Below, in pieces: positions 60,081 to 64,000 of a DNA stretch of 64,000 nt. Origin of the DNA: Sporichthya polymorpha DSM 43042. GTDB lineage: Bacteria > Actinomycetota > Actinomycetes > Sporichthyales > Sporichthyaceae. Made by a program: the position numbers and the translations under genes. The DNA lies in the NCBI RefSeq assembly GCF_000384115.1, contig NZ_KB913029.1, forward strand, positions 3,385,057-3,449,056. Reading direction: 5' to 3'. The notes under the pieces were generated by a model. It was not told where the DNA came from and did no database searches. It saw nothing but the letters and a program-made list of their open reading frames with translations. The stretch's first letter is position 1. Every line of letters starts with the position of its first letter.

Positions 60081-60884
60081 ATGACGTACAAGTACCTCAA
60101 CGTGTCCATCGAGGACGGCGTCGGCATCCTCCAGTTCAACCACCCCGAGAAGCGCAACGCGCTCGGATGGGAACTGCACGAGGACATCTGCACCCAGCTC
60201 GCCGCGTGGGCCTACGACGACGCGGTCGCCTCCGTCCTGTTCATCGGGAACGAGGACTACTTCTGCTCCGGCTGGGCGCTCGACGTCCTCCAAGGCACGG
60301 GCACCGCGCAGACCGGCAGTGACGAGCGCACGCGGTTCGTCGAGCTCGCGACGAAGTTGATGGTCGCGATCTACGACTACCGCAAGCCGACGGTGGCCGC
60401 GGTCGCCGGCGTCGCGCCCGGCTACGGGATGGACGTCGCCAACATGTGCGACGTGACGATCGCGTCGGAGAACGCGGCGTTCGGCTCGACGCAGGTGAAG
60501 TACGCGATGAACGGCTTCTACCACGCGCTCGAGCGCAAGGTCGGCGCACAGAACGCTCGCCGGCTGTACTTCACCGGCGACCCGATTCCCGCCGCCGAGG
60601 CGCTGCGGATCGGTCTGGTCAGCGAGGTCGTCCCCGTCGGCACTCTGCGCGAGAACGCCCTGCGCGTCGCGAAGCAGATCGCCGAGGCCGGCCCCGAGCT
60701 GCTCACCGTCCTCAAGGAGGTCGCGCTGCGGGCCGGGCACATGGACCCGGTCGGCGCGCTCAACTACGAGCTGCGCGTCACCGCCGACCTCGTCAGCCGC
60801 GACCTGTTCACCCGGCGCATGGAGGACGGCCTGGCCCGACTGCGCGCCGGCCAGAGCAAGGCCACCGAGCGCCTCGCGCGCTGA
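60081..60884 (+). CDS. enoyl-CoA hydratase/isomerase family protein 2
   Basis: 267 residues. LQFNHPEKRNALGWELH, DYFCSGWALDVL, and GVAPGYGMDVANMCDVTIASEN. At the catalytic positions it has Asp (GYGMDVA) and Gln (STQVKYA), as in the gene before it. It starts 5 nt after that gene. Possibly a heteromeric partner or a second step. The family is certain, the reaction is not. Confidence 0.9.
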   Translation: MTYKYLNVSIEDGVGILQFNHPEKRNALGWELHEDICTQLAAWAYDDAVASVLFIGNEDYFCSGWALDVLQGTGTAQTGSDERTRFVELATKLMVAIYDYRKPTVAAVAGVAPGYGMDVANMCDVTIASENAAFGSTQVKYAMNGFYHALERKVGAQNARRLYFTGDPIPAAEALRIGLVSEVVPVGTLRENALRVAKQIAEAGPELLTVLKEVALRAGHMDPVGALNYELRVTADLVSRDLFTRRMEDGLARLRAGQSKATERLAR

Positions 60885-60910
60885 CCGGATCGACCCGAGA
60901 GGAGGACACC

Positions 60911-62185
60911 GTGCCGACCACCCGCACCGACTACGACCCCCTGGACGTCTCGACGTTGGCGTTCTGGGCGCAGAGCGCGGATGACCGGGAGAAGGTCTTC
61001 GCCGAGTTGCGGCGCAGTCGGCCGGTGTCCTGGCAGGCGCCGGTGCAGTCGATGCTGATGCCGGACCCGGACGACCCGGGGTTCTGGGCGATCACCCGGC
61101 ACGCGGACATCCGCCGGATCAGCCGGGATCACGAGGTGTTCTCCTCCTCGGCGGAGGAGTACGGCGGGGTGATGCTCGATCTGATGCCGCCGGACGTGTT
61201 GGAGGCGACCTCGTCGATCCTGATGATGGACAACCCGCGGCACGGGTTGATCCGTCGGCTGATCTCCTCGGCGTTCACGCCGCGGCGGATCGCGCTGATC
61301 GAGGATCAGATCGCGCGGCAGGCCAAGGCGATCGTGGACGACCTGCTGGCCGGGCCGGGCGAGGTCGACTTCGTGCGTGCGGTGGCTTCGCGGCTGCCGA
61401 TGTGGACGGTCTCGGAGATGGTCGGCATCGACCCCGAGATCCGCGAGGAGGTCACGAAGGCTGCGAACGAGCTGGTCGGGTGGAACGACGACGAGCAGAT
61501 CGACGTCGACGGCGACAACCTGATGGTGATGCTCAACGCGATGGGCGTCCTGCACAACGCGGCGTTCGACCTGTGTGAGCGGCGCCGGGCTCAGCCCGAG
61601 GACGACCTGATCTCGGCGCTGCTCGCCGCGGAGGTCGACGGCAAGCAGCTGACCGACGAGGACATCGCCGCCTTCTTTTGTCTGATCAGCGTGGCCGGCA
61701 ACGACACCACCCGCCAGACCACGTCGTTCGCGATGAAGGCGTTGTGCGACTTCCCGGACCAGCGCGAGATCCTCGTGGCCGACTTCGACAACGTCATCGG
61801 CACGGCGGTGGACGAGTTCGTGCGCTGGACCTCCCCGGTGATGACCTTCCGCCGCAACGCCCGCGTGGACACCGAGGTCGGCGGTCAGCAGATCCTGGCC
61901 GGGGACAAGGTCGTGCTGCTCTACCCGTCCGGCAACCGGGACGAGTCGGTGTTCGCCGACCCGTACCGCTTCGACGTCACGCGCACGGACAACGACCACG
62001 TCGGCTTCGGTGGGGGTGGGGTGCACTACTGCCTGGGCGCGCACGTCGCGAAGGTGCAGCTGCGCTCGATCTTCCGGGAGCTGCTGTTCCGGGTGCCCGA
62101 CCTGCAGGTGGGGGAGCCGGAGTACCTGGTCTCGAACTTCATCCACGGCATCAAGCGGATGCCGGCCACCTTCACGCCGGCCTGA
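60911..62185 (+). CDS. cytochrome P450
   Basis: 424 residues. I-helix AGNDTT (262-267), ExxR at E302/R305, and the haem loop FGGGGVHYCLGAH with Cys at 374 are all present. The N-terminus WAQSADDREKVFAELRRSRPVSW resembles CYP families acting on steroid or terpene acids (CYP125/142-like or CYP108-like). GTG 60911 follows GAGAGGAGG. It likely hydroxylates a hydrophobic substrate before CoA activation; no ferredoxin gene is visible here. Confidence 0.93.
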   Translation: MPTTRTDYDPLDVSTLAFWAQSADDREKVFAELRRSRPVSWQAPVQSMLMPDPDDPGFWAITRHADIRRISRDHEVFSSSAEEYGGVMLDLMPPDVLEATSSILMMDNPRHGLIRRLISSAFTPRRIALIEDQIARQAKAIVDDLLAGPGEVDFVRAVASRLPMWTVSEMVGIDPEIREEVTKAANELVGWNDDEQIDVDGDNLMVMLNAMGVLHNAAFDLCERRRAQPEDDLISALLAAEVDGKQLTDEDIAAFFCLISVAGNDTTRQTTSFAMKALCDFPDQREILVADFDNVIGTAVDEFVRWTSPVMTFRRNARVDTEVGGQQILAGDKVVLLYPSGNRDESVFADPYRFDVTRTDNDHVGFGGGGVHYCLGAHVAKVQLRSIFRELLFRVPDLQVGEPEYLVSNFIHGIKRMPATFTPA

Positions 62186-62210
62186 GCGCCGGATTCTCAG
62201 GAGACCACTC

Positions 62211-62618
62211 ATGCCTGGATTCGCCAGCGCCGAGGAGATGCACCGCTACATCGGCAGCGTGTTCGAGGACGCCCTGGCCGACCCCGACCTCGGCGACAAG
62301 ATGGCCGCGACCGGTCTGGTGCTGCGCGTGCACTGCACCGAGCCCGAGTGCGACCTGATTATCGACCTGCCCAGCAAGAAGGTAATCCCCGGCACCGACG
62401 GCCCCGCGCCCGACGCGACCATGTCGATGTCCACCGAGACCGCCAACGCCTACTGGCAGGGCAAGGTCAACCTGCCCTTCGCCATGGCGCGCGGCAAGGT
62501 CAAGGTCGAGGGCCAGCTGACCAAGCTGCTCCAGCTCGCCCCCCTGACCCGCAAGCTCTTCCCCGGCTACGTCGAGCGGCTGAAGGCCGACGGACGCGAG
62601 GACCTCGTTGTCAGCTGA
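62211..62618 (+). CDS. SCP2 sterol-transfer-like domain protein
   Basis: 135 residues. HCTEPECDLIIDLPS, MSMSTETANAYWQGKVNLPFAMARGKVKVEGQLTKLLQL in split form and the C-terminus match the SCP2 fold that carries lipids or acyl-CoAs in a hydrophobic tunnel. ATG 62211 follows CAGGAGA. Between P450 and thioesterase-like genes it may present a hydrophobic intermediate to them. Confidence 0.85.
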   Translation: MPGFASAEEMHRYIGSVFEDALADPDLGDKMAATGLVLRVHCTEPECDLIIDLPSKKVIPGTDGPAPDATMSMSTETANAYWQGKVNLPFAMARGKVKVEGQLTKLLQLAPLTRKLFPGYVERLKADGREDLVVS

Positions 62619-63420
62619 CCGGGCTGCTTCCGTCGCAGCACTGCCGTCGCCGCCGCGCACCGACGTCGTCACGGACCCCGTCGGTGCGTGGTTCGGCGCG
62701 CGCGTGCACCGGGTCGGGGCCGACGCCGCCGCGGTGACGATCCCGGCGTCGGCTCCCGGCACCGGGGGTTCGGTGTTCGCGCGGATGGTCCAGGGCGTGG
62801 ACATCGCGGCCGGGGTGGCCGCGAACCTCGCCGTTGCCCCGCAGGGCGCCGTGACCGCCGACATCGTCCTGCACGTGCTGAACCCCGACGCCCGGGGCGA
62901 CCTGGTCTGCCGGGGCACGATGGTGCGCGCGGGCCGGGCGCACGCGGTCGCCGAGGTGAAGGTGCAGGACGGTCGCGGCGAGCTCGTCGCCGTGGCGACC
63001 GTGAACCACGGCGTCCGCGAGGGCGTGTGGATGTACCTGCACGAGATCGAGCCGGACGGCAGCTTCGACCTGGCGCCGTACCGTCTGGCGCCGCTCGGCC
63101 CGCTGCCCGACGTCTTCCACACCGACGGCGAGATCGTCCTCAACGAGCGCACCACCAATCCGTGGGGCCTCGGCCAGGGCGCGCTTCTGGTGACGCTGGT
63201 CGAGCCGGCCGCGGCCGAGGCCGGCATCGCGCACCTCGACGACTTCACCGTTCGCTTCATCGCGCCGGCGACCGTCGGGCCGGTCCGGTTCGACCGGACG
63301 TCCGTCGCCGACCGCGGCGCGAGTCGCCTGCTGATCGGCGAACTGCGCGATCTCGGTGCCGACCGCACCGTCTGCCTGCTCACCGCCGCCGGTCCCCGTT
63401 CCGAAGGAGTCGAATCATGA
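62608..63420 (+). CDS. double-hotdog thioesterase-like protein
   Basis: 270 residues with two hotdog-like halves: FARMVQGVDIAAGVAANLAV, IVLHVLNPDARGDLVCRGTMVRAGRAHAVAEVKVQ in split form, and a second half with GLGQGALLVTLVEPAAAEAG. This resembles PaaI/4HBT-type acyl-CoA thioesterases. TTG 62608 overlaps the SCP2 stop by 11 nt. Probably acts on the CoA esters of the operon, though a non-catalytic role is possible. Confidence 0.75.
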   Translation: MSADRAASVAALPSPPRTDVVTDPVGAWFGARVHRVGADAAAVTIPASAPGTGGSVFARMVQGVDIAAGVAANLAVAPQGAVTADIVLHVLNPDARGDLVCRGTMVRAGRAHAVAEVKVQDGRGELVAVATVNHGVREGVWMYLHEIEPDGSFDLAPYRLAPLGPLPDVFHTDGEIVLNERTTNPWGLGQGALLVTLVEPAAAEAGIAHLDDFTVRFIAPATVGPVRFDRTSVADRGASRLLIGELRDLGADRTVCLLTAAGPRSEGVES

Positions 63421-63941
63421 CCGTGACCACGCCGGGCGCCGGCGCAGTGCCCGAGGAGCTGACCGACGCCGCCTTCCTCGCCGACTTCGCGGACCGCTGG
63501 CTCGCCGCCTGGAACTCCCACGACACCGAGCGGGTGCTCGAGCTGCTCTCCGACGACATCCGCTGGGACGACCGCACCTTCTGGCCCGAGGTCATTGCGG
63601 GCAAGGAGGGCGTGCGCGCGTACTCGGAGAAGATCTGGGAGGCGATGCCCGACGTGCAGTTCGCCGAGATCGAGCGCTTCTTCGCCCCCGACGCCCGCCG
63701 CGGCATCGTGCTGTTCCGCCAGACCGGCTCCGGCCCGGCGAAGCTGAACCCGGAGCGCACCTTCGACGCCCACGGGTGCGACATCTTCCTCGAGTTCCAC
63801 GGCGATCAGCTCGGCTCGTACCTGTCCGCGTACGACATCGTCCCGATGCTGCAGCAGCTCGGCGGCCTCCCGCCGCGCGAGGGCAAGCTCGGCGGCGCGT
63901 ACTTGATGAGCCTCGCCCGGGGCGCCAGGAGTGGTGCCTGA
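63417..63941 (+). CDS. SnoaL/NTF2-like protein
   Basis: 174 residues. FADRWLAAWNSHDTERVLELLSDDIRWDDRTFWPEVIAGKEGVRAYSEKIWEAMPDVQF in split form is the classical SnoaL-like start, with Asp/His-lined cavity. ATG 63417 overlaps the previous stop (ATGA) and follows GAAGGAG. Such proteins are isomerases, aldolases or hydrolases for cyclic substrates; this one is inside the P450 operon. Its stop overlaps the next start. Confidence 0.88.
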   Translation: MTVTTPGAGAVPEELTDAAFLADFADRWLAAWNSHDTERVLELLSDDIRWDDRTFWPEVIAGKEGVRAYSEKIWEAMPDVQFAEIERFFAPDARRGIVLFRQTGSGPAKLNPERTFDAHGCDIFLEFHGDQLGSYLSAYDIVPMLQQLGGLPPREGKLGGAYLMSLARGARSGA

Positions 63942-64000
63942 TGCGCAACCCGCTCGACGAGGTGAACCGGCCGGTCTACGACTCCGACCACCGGCTGTTC
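63941..64000 (+). CDS. start of a further operon gene, perhaps acyl-CoA dehydrogenase (partial)
   Basis: Only 20 codons are seen: MRNPLDEVNRPVYDSDHRLF. ATG 63941 shares its A with the preceding stop. The pattern of an early Tyr/Asp followed by DHRLF resembles the N-terminus of acyl-CoA dehydrogenases, and the neighbours agree, but this is a guess from 20 residues. Confidence 0.5.
   Translation, partial: MRNPLDEVNRPVYDSDHRLF

Noticed and set aside
1-64000. tRNA, rRNA or other structured RNA genes
   Set aside because: No cloverleaf, CCA end or rRNA-like sequence was recognised in the gaps.

Overview
The window is very high-GC DNA in which genes are packed with ATGA/GTGA start-stop overlaps. 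Several features point to an actinomycete: a 13E12/DUF222 HNH protein, four F420-dependent luciferase-like (LLM) oxidoreductases, a mycofactocin-coupled SDR with an NDMA-type alcohol dehydrogenase, a mycothiol-dependent maleylpyruvate-isomerase-like enzyme, a SigE-family ECF sigma factor and Tat signals. A Sporichthya/Frankia-like or Mycobacteriales-like soil organism is my guess; the sequence alone does not fix the genus. I see no rRNA, tRNA, CRISPR, prophage or insertion sequence, and no intergenic gap longer than about 250 nt.

Layout. 1-3.3 kb: a partial DUF222/HNH gene, a secreted protein and an orphan. 3.4-16.4 kb: a catabolic island with a MaoC-type dehydratase, aldehyde dehydrogenase and acyl-CoA ligase operon; a GntR regulator; an LLM/NTF2/mycofactocin-SDR/crotonase operon; an SDR divergent from a PEP-swivel protein; a second LLM; and a GAF-type regulator. 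16.6-19.5 kb: an operon for a Tat-type amidohydrolase, a secreted protein and a cupredoxin. 19.5-25.8 kb: housekeeping and stress genes (ECF sigma with membrane partner, secreted beta-propeller, kinase, ArsR/SRPBCC pair). 25.9-32.3 kb: acyl-CoA ligase, Gfo/Idh/MocA oxidoreductase, esterase, DUF421 protein and a large repeat-bearing lipoprotein. 32.4-37.1 kb: NDMA-type alcohol dehydrogenase and an unusual operon of six-TM protein, CrtC-like protein and PEP-swivel protein. 37.1-50.8 kb: MFS/MaoC pair, exported nitronate-monooxygenase-like flavoprotein, PaaX, ligase, two more LLMs, a small module flanked by 87-bp repeats, aldehyde dehydrogenase, MarR and azoreductase.

50.8-58.5 kb is a seven-gene operon for a branched-chain-amino-acid-type ABC importer: one LivF-like ATPase, a fused LivH-LivM permease, three accessory secreted or membrane proteins and two tandem paralogous binding lipoproteins, with no LivG in view. 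58.6-64 kb holds a TetR gene divergent from an operon of two crotonases, a P450, an SCP2-like protein, a double-hotdog protein, an NTF2-like protein and the first codons of a further gene. The P450 operon starts behind two tandem 20-bp TetR-type palindromes.

Together the genes look like several separately regulated routes (GntR, GAF, ArsR, PaaX, MarR, TetR) for taking up hydrophobic or cyclic carboxylic compounds, activating them to CoA esters and degrading them by beta-oxidation-like steps, with F420 and mycofactocin as redox cofactors. The least explained parts are the PEP-swivel operon, the cupredoxin/amidohydrolase operon, the LivG-less transporter and the repeat-flanked module at 44.8-46.1 kb.
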